The position numbers were made by a program, and so were the translations under genes. A DNA stretch of 64,000 nucleotides from Sepioteuthis lessoniana (lineage: Eukaryota; Mollusca; Cephalopoda; Myopsida; Loliginidae): assembly GCA_963585895.1 (NCBI GenBank), contig OY757916.1, forward strand, positions 17,973,129 to 18,037,128. Direction: 5' to 3'. The notes beneath the pieces are model-generated. The model did not search any database and was not told where the DNA came from. It saw only the letters and a list, made by a program, of their open reading frames with translations. Within the stretch, counting starts at the first letter, position 1; each line of letters starts with the position of its first letter. This document shows, one piece after another, positions 54,574-64,000 of the stretch.

Positions 54574-54863
54574 TATTTACCCAACCCCTTCGCTCGGGCA
54601 GGATATGACACAAGGTCAATTTTTAAGCGGAGTTTAACAGGTTTGAATTCAGAGTTTTCCTTCTCCTAGACTAATTGCCTCACCAAGGCTGAAGAACCTA
54701 GTCTGCCCTACTATTTACCCATAGCTGGAGGGAGAATAATTGGATTCATACATTTTCCAAGTGTATTAGTGCTATGCGAAATGCTACCAGTCACGTCCAG
54801 GATTTGAACTCGTGTCGCCATGTCCATTTCCTACGACGATAACCGTTACACCACGGCACCTCC
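54574..54863 (-). mobile_element. SINE-1, full length, with target duplication
   Basis: Reverse SINE-1 from ATTTACCCAACCCCTTCGC to GGCACCTCC. CTCTTTAT is found at 54564-54571 and 54865-54872. The tRNA head boxes are intact apart from one missing base (CACGGCACC against CACGGGCACC). The interval 54880-55400 carries no gene I can support. Confidence 0.87.
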
Positions 54864-55401
54864 ACTCTTTATAATTACCTATTATGTACTTAACTGGAAT
54901 CATGAACGTATAGAATAAATTTTATCTCTGGATGCATAATTTCTTGCTTATCTAAGGGTTGCAGAGTGCATTGAATACGTGTTCGCAGTCTTTATGTTCA
55001 TTTGCAAATCTATTGTCCACTCAACAGTTCAAATTCTCTAAAACACTTACTTTTTGTAATTTAAATCCTGCATATTCTAGTACTAGTTTGCAGTACCAGT
55101 TTTTACTGAATAGTCACCCATCTAAGCCCTGAGAAAGCTTGTCTTCATCTGGCGGAAACTGTAAGTCACGCTTTCTATTAAGTTGTATGAAAGGCGGAGG
55201 CATCAATTAAATTTTTCTTCTTGGACGAAAATTCCCGTTGAATGAATGAATGCATTGACATCTGACCTCCTTTGTATCAATAGGTCTTACTAGATTGCCA
55301 TCGTGAAAGCACAAATTATGATACAGCTTTCGAATTTCAACCATTCTTTCCGCTTATAGCACTTAACATGGCCGCCGTCTATCGACATTCGTCAGCTAAT
55401 G

Positions 55402-55427
55402 GGAAGAAGAAGAAGAAGAAGAAGAAG

Positions 55428-55457
<30 letters not shown>
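55402..55457. repeat. (AAG)n microsatellite
   Basis: About 18 AAG units. The poly-F reverse frame is meaningless. Confidence 0.97.
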
Positions 55458-55458
<1 letters not shown>

Positions 55459-55939
55459 GCAGATAAGTAATTCGGAAAAAGTGATCAAAGTACAAAAGGA
55501 AGTTCATGTGAATGCTACTAATTACAACAACAAAAGAATTTCGTAAATTTTCTCGTTCACTGCGAATCTTAATCAGACAACAAACATTCAAGAGAGTACT
55601 TGAACATTAAGATGACTTCACTCTAAATGCAGTATTTGCCCCTATTGTCAATCTTCACAATGGGGGTTACAAAGTGAAGAGGTAGCTATCACTAAGTTAT
55701 TTGTGAAATCTATAACACTATATAACACCCATTTTGTTCCTAGAAAATTGCTTATTTGTTTATGCTGTAGAAGTATAGGAAATAGCCATTATTCCCTTCA
55801 GAAGTTGTTTTATACTCTGGGTAACACAATGAAGCACCAATTTGGTTTTTGAATATGTTAGTTTTTAATTACTTATTTTGAAAAAGTATAGCAGATTGAC
55901 ATGAACCCATAAGGAAACTTTGAAACACAAATTAATATC

Positions 55940-56460
55940 CTGTTTGATTTGGTTTGATTTTATGGTATATCAACCATTGAAGGTTATTTAATGCCAAATC
56001 CATTTTTATACATATAAACAGTTCTATTTCACACAATTCAGTTTAGCAGAGGAACAAATCTTAAATGTCAAAACAGTTCTAATTCAAACAATTCAGTTTA
56101 GCAGAGGAACAAATCTTAAATGTCAAAACAGTTCTATTTCGAACAATTCAGTTTAGCAGAGGAACAAATCTTAAATGTCAAAACAGTTCTATTTCAAACA
56201 ATTCAGTTTAGCATCAGTACACTGTTTAGTATCGATTTGATCGATAGATAGGACTCTATCAGGCACTACCACTGCGAGCCAGAGTAAATCAGGGAGGAAT
56301 GGTGAAAGAGGGATACTCCGAATTCGCCAAAGTTCCAGTATTAGTGGAGCTTCACCATCAGATTGTTTAGTGTCATATCTAAGACACTCGTTGGGGGATT
56401 TTTACCCCTCTGCAGAGATACAGTCAGTGTATTCTATGCTTCAGCTGACTGGGTCTTGCA
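55940..56460 (-). repeat. Repeat E with 55-bp internal tandem repeat
   Basis: Tail reversed at 55965-56005. The unit GTTTAGCAGAGGAACAAATC... begins at 56041, 56096 and 56151, with a partial start at 56206 (period 55). ACCACTGCGAGCC and the CTCTGCAGAGATACAG end follow. Confidence 0.85.
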
Positions 56461-56739
56461 TTCTTGAATAATGTGTGTAAATTGCTTATGTTTTAAAAGT
56501 ACAGAAAATGATCTTTATTTTGTGTACCAATGAATATGGAATTAAGAACTATAAGAACTTTATAAAAAATATAACGCTCTCTTCTTTGTTACACATTATT
56601 ACAAACTGAATGAAAAATAAGTCTTTTCCATTTACTTTCGGCATAAGCAATGAGGAAAAAATTCTTTCAGCCCAGGAAGAATAAAGAATTGTAATTTTGT
56701 GGTATAATGTAACCAGCTAAAGAGATCGAACTTTACAAA

Positions 56740-56885
56740 TGTTTTTAGTACGGCTGGCTGAGCTCTTTAACCTTAGTATTACAACCAACCTAGGAGAAGA
56801 AAATTTCTGAATTCAAAATTTTAAAACCCTCCTAAAAATTGACCTTATGTTGCATGCTACTCTTGACGAAAGAGCTAGATAAATA
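56740..56885 (+). repeat. SINE-1 3' fragment
   Basis: AACCTAGGAGAAGAAAATTTC, a CCTAAAAATTGACCTTATG block and CGAAAGAGCTAGATAAATA. It lacks the head. Confidence 0.55.
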
Positions 56886-57019
56886 CATTGTTATAATGTT
56901 GTTGTTTTTTATTTGGATGAAATATAAGTTAAGAGTGTACATTTCTCCTGCTGGTGTAATTCATGATGCATTTTTCTTTATTAAGATAATTCTCTCAACA
57001 CTGAAATTGGCGGCATGTT

Positions 57020-57590
57020 TTTGTTTGTTTGGGTTTGATGGCATATCAACCTTTGTAGGTTATTTAATGCCAAATCCATTTTTATATGACAAATAAACAG
57101 TTCTGTTTCAAACAATTCAGTTTCCCATAACCACATAGCTTAATTGTCAAAATATTTCTATTTCAAGCTATTCATTTCAGTCAAACATTTCTAATAAAAA
57201 CAATTCACTTTACTATAGTTTTTGTTTATACAATTAAATGTCAAAAACAGTTCTATTTCAAATGATTCAGTTTAGCATACAAAAGCAGTTCCATTTCAAA
57301 AAATTCAATTTAGCATAAGTATGCAGTTTAAATGTCAAAACAGTTTTATTTCAAGCAATTCAGTTTAGCATAAGTACAGTTTAGTTCTGTTTTACCCTCG
57401 ATAGCACCCTATCAGGTGTTACCACTCCGGGCCAGAGTGGACCTTGGAACTATGACTATGAAAGGATACTCTGCATTCCCCTAAGATCCAGCTTCACTGA
57501 AACCTCACCATCAGATTGTTTAGTGTCCACGACACTCGATGAGAGGTCTTACCCCTCTCCAGAAAAGCAGTTAGTGTATTCAGGGAGTGA
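57020..57590 (-). repeat. Repeat E, reverse copy
   Basis: Tail 57040-57080 (GGCATATCAACC...TTATTTAATGCC), five AT-rich units to 57385, CCACTCCGGGCCAGAGTGG (57422-57440), then CTCACCATCAGATTG. Confidence 0.75.
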
Positions 57591-57684
57591 TAATCCAATT
57601 GAGAAGGGTCCAGATAATTAAGTGGAAGAAGTATTTTTCTCAGACGAAATCTTCAATTTTTTCACGTTAAGTCTATACAATATA

Positions 57685-58075
57685 TCATCATCGTCGTTAT
57701 CATTATCATCATCTAGTTACGCTGACAGCACGGAGTTCCCTGACCCTCTCTCGCCACCCATCCTCGTCATCCATAACTCTGTACAGGTCTTCTAAGTCAT
57801 CCAGTGTCCGCGCAGAGCTGATTTCCTTGCTGGTCGGCCAACACTATTGTGTCCATATATAGGAGCCCATGAGAGAATGGTGCTTATAAGTTTGTCTTTT
57901 CTTCATCAACAGTACCCCGCATGTCTTGTTCTTCTTACTTTGGTTTGTAAGATGTGGGGTGGCAGGTACAGCCATTGTTTTAGGGGGTTTTCTTCCTGGA
58001 TTGGTTCAAGTAAGCATGCAGCATTCGTGAGCAGCTTTCATCTTGTAATTTCTTTATGATTTTCGATAGCGTCCA
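57685..58075 (-). pseudogene. Diverged RTE-like LINE 3' end
   Basis: The minus strand keeps the layout of the RTE 3' end (MLHAYLNQSRKKTP in place of MLRAILNKSWRQHP, QDMRG for RHAGH) and an ATGATGATA-type end at its left side. It is clearly older or from a sister family. Confidence 0.55.
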
Positions 58076-58339
58076 TATGGTGCATCCATTGATTAGTAGT
58101 GACACGGCTTCCGCTATGTATAGTCTATATTATATGTAACCATGTATTATTATTATAATGGAAGTTAATTTGTTCCGATAAATATAACTTTCAAAGTTCA
58201 AAGTTTTCCTTCTAAACTGGTTTCCTTATCAAGGATAAAAAAAATCCAGGTGTGAGTTTCTTTGGCTCGATGGTTAACTTGCTAGACTGTGACAGCGAGT
58301 TTGAACCCCAAGCTATTACGTTGACTTTCAAATTAATTA

Positions 58340-58800
58340 TCAGGAAAGATTGGCCTAATGCGTAGAGTGTTCGCCAGTGGTTAGGGAGACCAAGGCTCAA
58401 TCCCAAGTCAAGTCATACCAAAGACTCAAAAAATGGTACTTGATGCCGCTTTGCTTAACACTCAGCATTATAAGGTAAGGATCAAGGGTAAAGTGTAGCA
58501 ATCCAGGGAACTGAGTAGCACCCTCCTCTTCACCTCAGTGTAGTAGCTATTGAAAAGAGAGCCTTCGGGTCACCCTCGTCTAAGGTCGCCAACTTTACTT
58601 ATTATTCTACAAGTAATTGTTGTAAGCGAGTTCGGACTCTAATCACACTATTTCATTTATTTTCCGACTAATGCCTCAGGCATGAAAGCTCCTTATCCCT
58701 TGAGCAATGTGTTATAAAGTAACACAGCTGTTCTTCTACAAGGATGATTTTGGTATTAAATAACCCACGAAGGTTTATATGGGATTATAAAAAAGAAACT
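58340..58800 (+). repeat. SINE-3 followed by SINE-2 body
   Basis: 58340-58610 is SINE-3 (GTAGAGTGTTCGCCAGTGG head, GGCTCAATCCC B-box region, TCGTCTAAGGTCGCCAAC end). 58612-58800 is SINE-2 (GCGAGTTCGGACTC, CTGTTCTTCTACAAGGATG, tail TATTAAATAACCC). Confidence 0.65.
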
Positions 58801-58894
58801 AGACCAAATCTGTACAATCAAAAAATTAGACCAAATCTGCAATATAGCACTGCTTGTTTGATATCTTCAAATATAAATAATTATCCTATACTTT

Positions 58895-59155
58895 AATAGT
58901 AAAGTAAAGTTGTCTCCCTTTAGTCGAGGGTGACCCGAAGGCTCCCTTTTCGATAGCTACTACACCAAGGTGTAGCGGAGGGCGCTACTCCTTTCCCTGG
59001 ATTGATCTCCTTTAACGTTGATCCGTATCTTATAATGCTGAGTGTTAAGCAAGGAGGCATCCAGTACCATTTTTTGAGTCTTTGGTATGACTCGACTTGG
59101 GATTGAACCCAGGTCTCTCGGACCATTAGGCGAACCCTTTAACCGCTAGGCCAAT
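58895..59155 (-). repeat. SINE-3, reverse, near full length
   Basis: TCTCCCTTTAGTCGAGGGTG, CGATAGCTACTACACC, TTGGTATGACTCGAC and AACCGCTAGGCCAATG. With the preceding SINE-3 it forms an inverted pair about 300 bp apart. From 59160 to 60350 I see only AT-rich DNA and a short C run (59933-59941). Confidence 0.72.
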
Positions 59156-60354
59156 GTCCAAACTTTAATTGTAGCCACTCTATATCTTTTAATTTTGATA
59201 ACATTCATTTTCCAACCCGTATATAATATAAGTATGTAGTGTTAGTAAATGCCATTCACAAATTATTTACTCGTCAAATATCTAATAACACTTTTTATTT
59301 TATGTTTATATAAATAGAGAAATATCGATATTTCTGTATTTTTCTGAACGGATTCTTAGATTGTAACATTCTAAATAGATGCCTCGTTGATTTAAAATTA
59401 GATATTATTATTAAAGACATATAAAACAGTCTGACATGAAAATTTTATTTATTTATTTGCATATCACGATTTGCTGAAATGTGCACAATTAATTAAATTG
59501 TATTTGCCTGGAACGAAGGTAAAATCCATGTGAATCCGACGAATTAGCTCTATAAACCCATGAATCTGATTACAAAATGTCATATCCTTAGGTCATAAAT
59601 GTTGATGGAAATAACAAGAATCTTTCTCTACTTTTTTTTTTGAATCTATAATCAGATCATTATATTTTGAATAAGAAATCTTTTTACTTGCTTCCTGCTG
59701 ATAATCCATTGTTCTTTGGAGTTCTTCCATGTCTGATTTTGCGTAGGGCTTGTGCAACTGATAAAATCACGAATGCATCACAGACTTTTGAATATATCTC
59801 ACGTTCATGGAGTTATCAATGCAGTCCTAGGTAGATGTTATTTATACGTTATCTGCACGAAAGATATCTCACCATTTGATATTTACAAAAAAATAAAAAA
59901 TAAATAAAATAAAAATAAATAAATAACAAATACCCCCCCCCAAAAGAAACTTATCTAGAGAAACGGTCTTTCCTAATCTACTTGGGAACTTGCAAATTTA
60001 GCTCATCGTCTCTTCAACTTTTCGGGATTACCATCAGGTGAATTATACTGTGAATATACTAAAATATACTATCACTAGTAAAAATAATGGAATTAGAGCG
60101 CTTGATGGTTCAATACTTAATGTTTATTATTTCATTTAGCAGTAAATAATCTAATAACACATTATCGAAATCAGAAAGCTTTTGATTTAAGTCTTATGTA
60201 TTGTTTGCTAAAAGTCTTAAACAAATTGCTCATAGGCTCTTCGGTGTGGTTGGGGGCTAATTATGTTCTCTGTACCCCCTAAAGGATTTATATTGGCCCT
60301 TTTGGAGACGTATCAGGTACACATGTATTTCAACAATAAGAGAGGCTCTCCTCT

Positions 60355-60815
60355 AAATAGCCCAGTCGACTGGGACTGTAGAAACACTGACTGTATGTAA
60401 GTCTCTCCAAATGAGTGTCCTGGATATGACACTAAAAAATCTGATGGTGATACTTATGTAATGTTTGAGCTTTGGGGAATACGGAGTACCCCTCCATTGC
60501 TCCAAGGTTCACTCTAGCATGGAGTGGCAGCACCAAAGAGGATCCTATCTATGGCTCAAATAGAACTAAACTGTGTAATTAGGCTAAATTGAATTGTTTG
60601 AAATAAACTGTTTTTACATTCAAGTGAGTGTTTAAACTGTGTATTTACATTAGACTGAATTGTTTAAAATAGAACTGTTTTGATATTTAACCGTGTGTAA
60701 ACAAAAAACTGTATTTATTCAAAACTGAATTGTAGGAAATTTTTTTTATCAAAATTTCTTAATTCGGCGTTAAATAACCCGAGGAGGTTTGATACGCCGT
60801 AAAACAAAAAGAATC
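60355..60815 (+). repeat. Repeat E copy with tail
   Basis: CCCAGTCGACTGGGACTG, AATCTGATGGTGATAC, TCTAGCATGGAGTGG, AAACTGAATTG units and the tail GGCGTTAAATAACCC...TTTGATACGCC (60769-60798). The arms of the tail show a compensated C/G pair (GGCGT/ACGCC) compared with GGCAT/ATGCC. Confidence 0.75.
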
Positions 60816-60911
60816 AACCCTCCTCTAAAATATCATTGCGTTTTTCTTTTTTCTCAGATTTTACTCCAAAACTCTATGACTTTATTATTAATGGTACACA
60901 TACACACATAG

Positions 60912-60913
<2 letters not shown>

Positions 60914-60960
<47 letters not shown>
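60914..60960. repeat. (AT)n microsatellite
   Basis: About 47 bp. Confidence 0.95.
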
Positions 60961-60963
<3 letters not shown>

Positions 60964-61300
60964 ACAACTCCACGAAGGATTCGACCAGCGTTGTCGTCGT
61001 ACTATCCTTAACATGGACTGGAGTGATTTCGTCACTAATATAGAAGTTATTGAAAAAGTGAAGCTCACCATGATCGAGGCCATCTGACTGAAGTCCCACC
61101 TGGGTTGGATACGTTTCCATGATGGGGAAATCATCGTCTGCCTAAGATCATACTGTGCATCGAGCTCTCTCCTGGTCATCGCAACAGAGGGTCACCAATG
61201 ATGCGACACAAAGAATGCATGATAAATATCATTTGTAACATCGAGCATTGTCGATGGTGCATCCAAGCTGAGAATCGTAACGCCTGATGTCTCACTCCCA
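60961..61300 (+). pseudogene. LINE-D reverse transcriptase C-terminal remnant
   Basis: Reads GFDQRCRRTILNMDWSDFVT, then NIEVIEKVKLTMIEAI, a stop, and LKSHLGWIRFHDGEIIVCL. This is the post-thumb region (QRCLRRIL...W...GH-type) common to several non-LTR retrotransposons. It is a third LINE type in the window, and too short to assign a clade. Confidence 0.65.
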
Positions 61301-61309
61301 ACCATTGGT

Positions 61310-61605
61310 TTGGTTTGGTTTTATGGCATATCAACCTTTGTCGGTTATTTAATGTCAGATCTATTTTTATACATATAAATAGTCCTATTTCAAAAAATTC
61401 AGTTTTGCATAAGTTCGCATTTTAGTTCTATTTGACCCATTGATAGGACCCTGTCAGTTGTTACGACACCGGATCAGAATGGACCTGGGAGTAATGGCAA
61501 TAAAGGAGTACTCGGCATTCCCCAAAGCTCCAGCATTACTGGAACCTCGTCCCACCAACCATGTTGTCTCATCCTTTGTAAACACCTGAAGGGATGTTTA
61601 CAAAG
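61310..61605 (-). repeat. Repeat E fragment ending in an 11-bp inverted repeat
   Basis: Tail at 61320-61365, then GACACCGGATCAGAATGG and CCCCAAAGCTCCAGC. CTTTGTAAACA (61574-61584) and TGTTTACAAAG (61595-61605) form a perfect hairpin around CCTGAAGGGA, near AAAACGTGC; this resembles the SINE-5 core in layout. Confidence 0.6.
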
Positions 61606-62183
61606 ACAAAACGTGCAAGAGAAGGAAATACTGCATTATGCCATGAAACCCCGACGTGACCATCAACTGCGGCCGCTGCGACCCAACATGCCCATCTCAT
61701 ATTGGCTCTATCATTTAAAATGTTCCAGCAATCGGCGTGGACCAGCCCATTCTTTATTCTTGTTTCAACAAGCCAAGACTATCACTCCATTTCTTCGACA
61801 CCAAATTCAACTGTTGATTTTTCATTGGAATTTGAGTGACTGAAAGTCCATTCTGGTCTTCTAGTCTCTTCAAAGTATTCTAGCGGACCTTGAAAGTTCT
61901 GGTCTGGATGGTTTCGATTTTTCTACTGAAAATTTAGCGATCGTTCCAAAAGCATTAACCAGAATTAGTATTGATTCCACTGCCTTTTCGACTTTCATGC
62001 AAAATTCTAGTGGTCAATTGGGTAACCGAATACTAAATGGTCAGATGATTCAGTTTTTTATTCGCACAATCTACATATTGGTTTTGATTCGTTTTTTATA
62101 ATGATAGTTTCTTATTGGTAGGCTCTGATTCTGTGCTACTATTATTGACCCCTCTGTCTCTGTCCAGCATTTCTCAGCTATCG

Positions 62184-62357
62184 ATTAATTTTTTTCTATA
62201 TCTTTATCGGCATTTCTAGTTCTTTTCGCGTATCGTCCATGTAGGATATTTTCTCCTAAAATTGATTTAGTCCTTGTTCTTTTACTTCATCCTGATTTTT
62301 GCTGCCTCTATAGCTTATAGAACTAGAAATGCCGATAAAGATATAGAAAAAATTAAT
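62184..62357. repeat. Inverted repeat, 39-40 bp arms, 95-bp spacer
   Basis: ATTAATTTTTTTCTATATC...GGCATTTCTAGTTCT (62184-62223) against AGAACTAGAAATGCCG...GAAAAAATTAAT (62319-62357). The arms are identical except for one T in the poly-T run. Confidence 0.92.
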
Positions 62358-62439
62358 ACAGTTATGACCAGTTAAATCATCTTTTCCTTCTGTTTTGAGA
62401 TTCAGTTGCTTGGCAAATTTCCCTCTTTCTTTATTAATT

Positions 62440-62690
62440 GATTATTATTATTTACTCATTAGAGTTTTTCATATCAGCGTTAGCTGATGGTCTTTCACAG
62501 GAGATTGAGTGACAGCAAGTCTCCCCAAGTCTCCAGGACTCTTCTCAGTATTCTGGCCGTCTTCAATAGTGCTGTTGTTTGGATGGTCTCCACTCGGCCG
62601 CCAACTTACAAATCCTCCAGGCCCTTTAATAATCCTTTAATTACCATGCCAAAGCACCAATCACAATTGGTATAATTATCACCTTTATAG
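62440..62690 (-). pseudogene. LINE-B 3' end
   Basis: The minus strand has IPIVIGALAW, a degraded EELRRPEY-like part and the 3' UTR (CCATCAGCTAACGCTG...GAAAAACTC), then ATAATAATAATC at 62442-62453. The 62-codon plus frame at 62487 is its shadow. Confidence 0.75.
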
Positions 62691-62792
62691 AATATACATT
62701 TTTTAGTCTTATAATAAGCAACAAAAACATACATAAGAACATTCTAGAAATTTTGGATCAAAACCACATTAGCATTGAAGTTAAAATTTTAA

Positions 62793-63020
62793 CCAATCAG
62801 CTAAAAACATAGAATAAGAACATTCTAGAAAATCTGGATCGGAAACTAATTAACAGAAAATTTTTAGGCTCTAACACAAATAAGTAAAAATACGAATCTG
62901 ATTGGTCAAGAAATGTCTACGCGCTTAAATTTTAGGACCTGCAATAAAACTATTTTTCAACCAGTACTAAAGTATAAATAACGAAGAATCAAATCAACCG
63001 GGTCAGTTGTCGTTCATTCA
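62793..63020 (+). promoter_or_regulatory. Candidate Pol II core promoter
   Basis: CCAAT at 62793-62797, an inverted CCAAT (ATTGG) at 62901-62905, TATAAATA at 62973-62980 and an initiator-like TCAGTT at 63003-63008, 30 bp after the TATA start. TCATTCA at 63014-63020 matches the PyCATTCPu motif known at invertebrate histone start sites. It may belong to an LTR or a host gene; nothing in the window settles this. Confidence 0.4.
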
Positions 63021-63086
63021 ATTCATTTCTTCCACGGCCAAAAAGTCATTCCGTCTTCTACCCAAAAAGATTTTTCACTAGAGGTC

Positions 63087-63242
63087 ATGAAACCAGCAGC
63101 AAAGCCGCGATTAAGAATCAAAGGGAGAGGCTTGCGAACTTTCTTTCATCAATGCAACACGTTGTCGTCAAAATCTTTAGAAAAACACAGTGCGGACTTA
63201 ATGAAAGCAAATGCCCACACGTACGGTCCATCATTCATATAA
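63087..63242 (+). CDS. Small unrecognised ORF downstream of the candidate promoter
   Basis: 51 codons, first ATG about 84 bp after the proposed start site, rich in basic residues at the N-terminus (MKPAAKPRLRIKGRGLR). I recognise no family; it is not a histone despite the promoter style. It may be chance, or the first exon of a longer gene. An overlapping 60-codon frame at 63152-63334 has no better claim. Confidence 0.2.
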   Translation: MKPAAKPRLRIKGRGLRTFFHQCNTLSSKSLEKHSADLMKANAHTYGPSFI

Positions 63243-63599
63243 ACACACACATACCCACATATGTAAGTAAAGACAACTATTTTTATCCAACTTACTTCGG
63301 TCAGCCAGGGAACCATTTATTTGATAGACTTTAATAACACATAAACAAATACACACACACACGTGTGAACAATCTTTTTTTCCATTTAACTGGTCATAAC
63401 TGTATATCTACAAAAGCCACTCGCACATTATGTTTCTCGTTTATTTTCATTGCTGTTTTGTTATGAATATTAAATTGTTTGTTTCTTAATGCTCGTTGTT
63501 GTCATATTCCATTTGTTTTACGTGCTTGTAAAAATTTGTGATGTATTTGTAGTGGAAATAATCGTGAAGTAATACCCGTAAAATACGGGCGAGTACTCA

Positions 63600-64000
63600 C
63601 TCTCACTCGCTACATGCACCCACTACACCTTCATCTTCCATAGTTTTTTTTTTCAATTCTCTTGCAAGGTCGAGGTACTTCTCTCTCTTCACATTCTTTC
63701 AGTTTTATTCTGTGGTCAGACAGAACAGCAAAGTCGACAATTTTGCAGATTTTCTTTTTTTGTTGTTGATTATTATTAGGTAAGTTTTCCATACCAGCGT
63801 CAGATGGTGCTCTTTGACAGGAGTCTGAGTGAAAGCAAGTCTCTTCACGTCTCAAGGACTCTTCTCAGTATTCATGCTGATGTAAAAAATGCTTTAGATT
63901 TGATGGATTCGATTCGTCCACGGATTTCCAATTCTATCCGTCCCCTTTCCAAGACATTGGGGATCATTCTAAACATTTCAGTGACAATTAGTATCATCGT
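63600..64000 (-). pseudogene. LINE-B 3' coding fragment, runs off the window
   Basis: The minus strand reads KICKIVDFAVLSDHRIKLKE and VPRPCKRIEKK, i.e. the C-terminal module; the 3' UTR and IGALG-type region also appear at 63780-64000, arranged as two partly overlapping fragments. Confidence 0.65.

Noticed and set aside
55379..55591. 70-codon ORF with a long poly-F segment
   Set aside because: The poly-F part is the reverse of the (AAG)n run.
61780..62180. Possible LINE or transposase coding remnant on the minus strand
   Set aside because: Broken frames without a motif I can name; left uncalled.

Overview
This is a eukaryotic, repeat-saturated intergenic or intronic window. I find no intact host protein gene, no rRNA, no stand-alone tRNA and no CRISPR array. 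Base composition, long (AT)n, (GT)n, (GA)n, (AAG)n and (AAT)n tracts, several tRNA-headed SINE families, RTE-like and other LINE remnants, mariner/Tc1 fossils and solo LTRs point to a metazoan. The mix of tRNA-derived SINEs with LINE and mariner types I associate with molluscs makes a cephalopod (octopus-like) genome my best guess. That is inference, not proof.

Layout. 0-5 kb: SINE-2/SINE-3 copies, a family-B LTR (1868-2593) and AT-rich pieces of a long unclassified repeat (Repeat E). 5-9 kb: a SINE-1 copy with target-site duplication, a family-D LTR and a complex (GA)n/(GGAA)n tandem block. 9-10.3 kb: the best protein fossil, an RTE-like reverse transcriptase with a YADD motif. 10.3-18.5 kb: a cluster of LINE-B copies, invaded by two SINE-1 copies with clear target duplications and carrying expanded (AAT)n 3' tails. 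18.9-24.1 kb: family-A LTRs, an RTE 3' end, Repeat E and tandem SINE-4 units. 24.6-31.7 kb: mariner/Tc1 fossils, two hammerhead ribozymes and a solo LTR with 4-bp duplication. 32-38 kb: Repeat E, an LTR candidate, a mariner with a missing centre, a family-B LTR. 39-48.3 kb: RTE and SINE-1 copies, two further hammerheads beside a 50-bp inverted repeat, LTRs C and D, a hAT BED-finger remnant. 49-64 kb: SINE-2, two SINEs with hammerhead-like cores, a family-B LTR, another hammerhead, Repeat E, LINE-B and LINE-D fragments, and a candidate core promoter near 63.0 kb.

The most interesting signal is RNA-level. At least three loci fit the complete hammerhead self-cleaving ribozyme consensus (26228-26270 +, 42165-42207 -, 53195-53235 -). 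Two more are near-complete (25520-25572 +, 41697-41731 -), and two SINE copies carry a related core. Two canonical copies sit just downstream of a tRNA-like polymerase III head, so the element looks like a tRNA-hammerhead SINE. Most copies have a minimal or palindromic stem III, the form expected to cleave best as a dimer or tandem transcript. A second theme is a short 3' hairpin tail shared by otherwise unrelated repeats, which may be a recognition site for one retrotransposition machinery. A third is a CRE plus ETS-type site pair conserved in the A and B LTRs.
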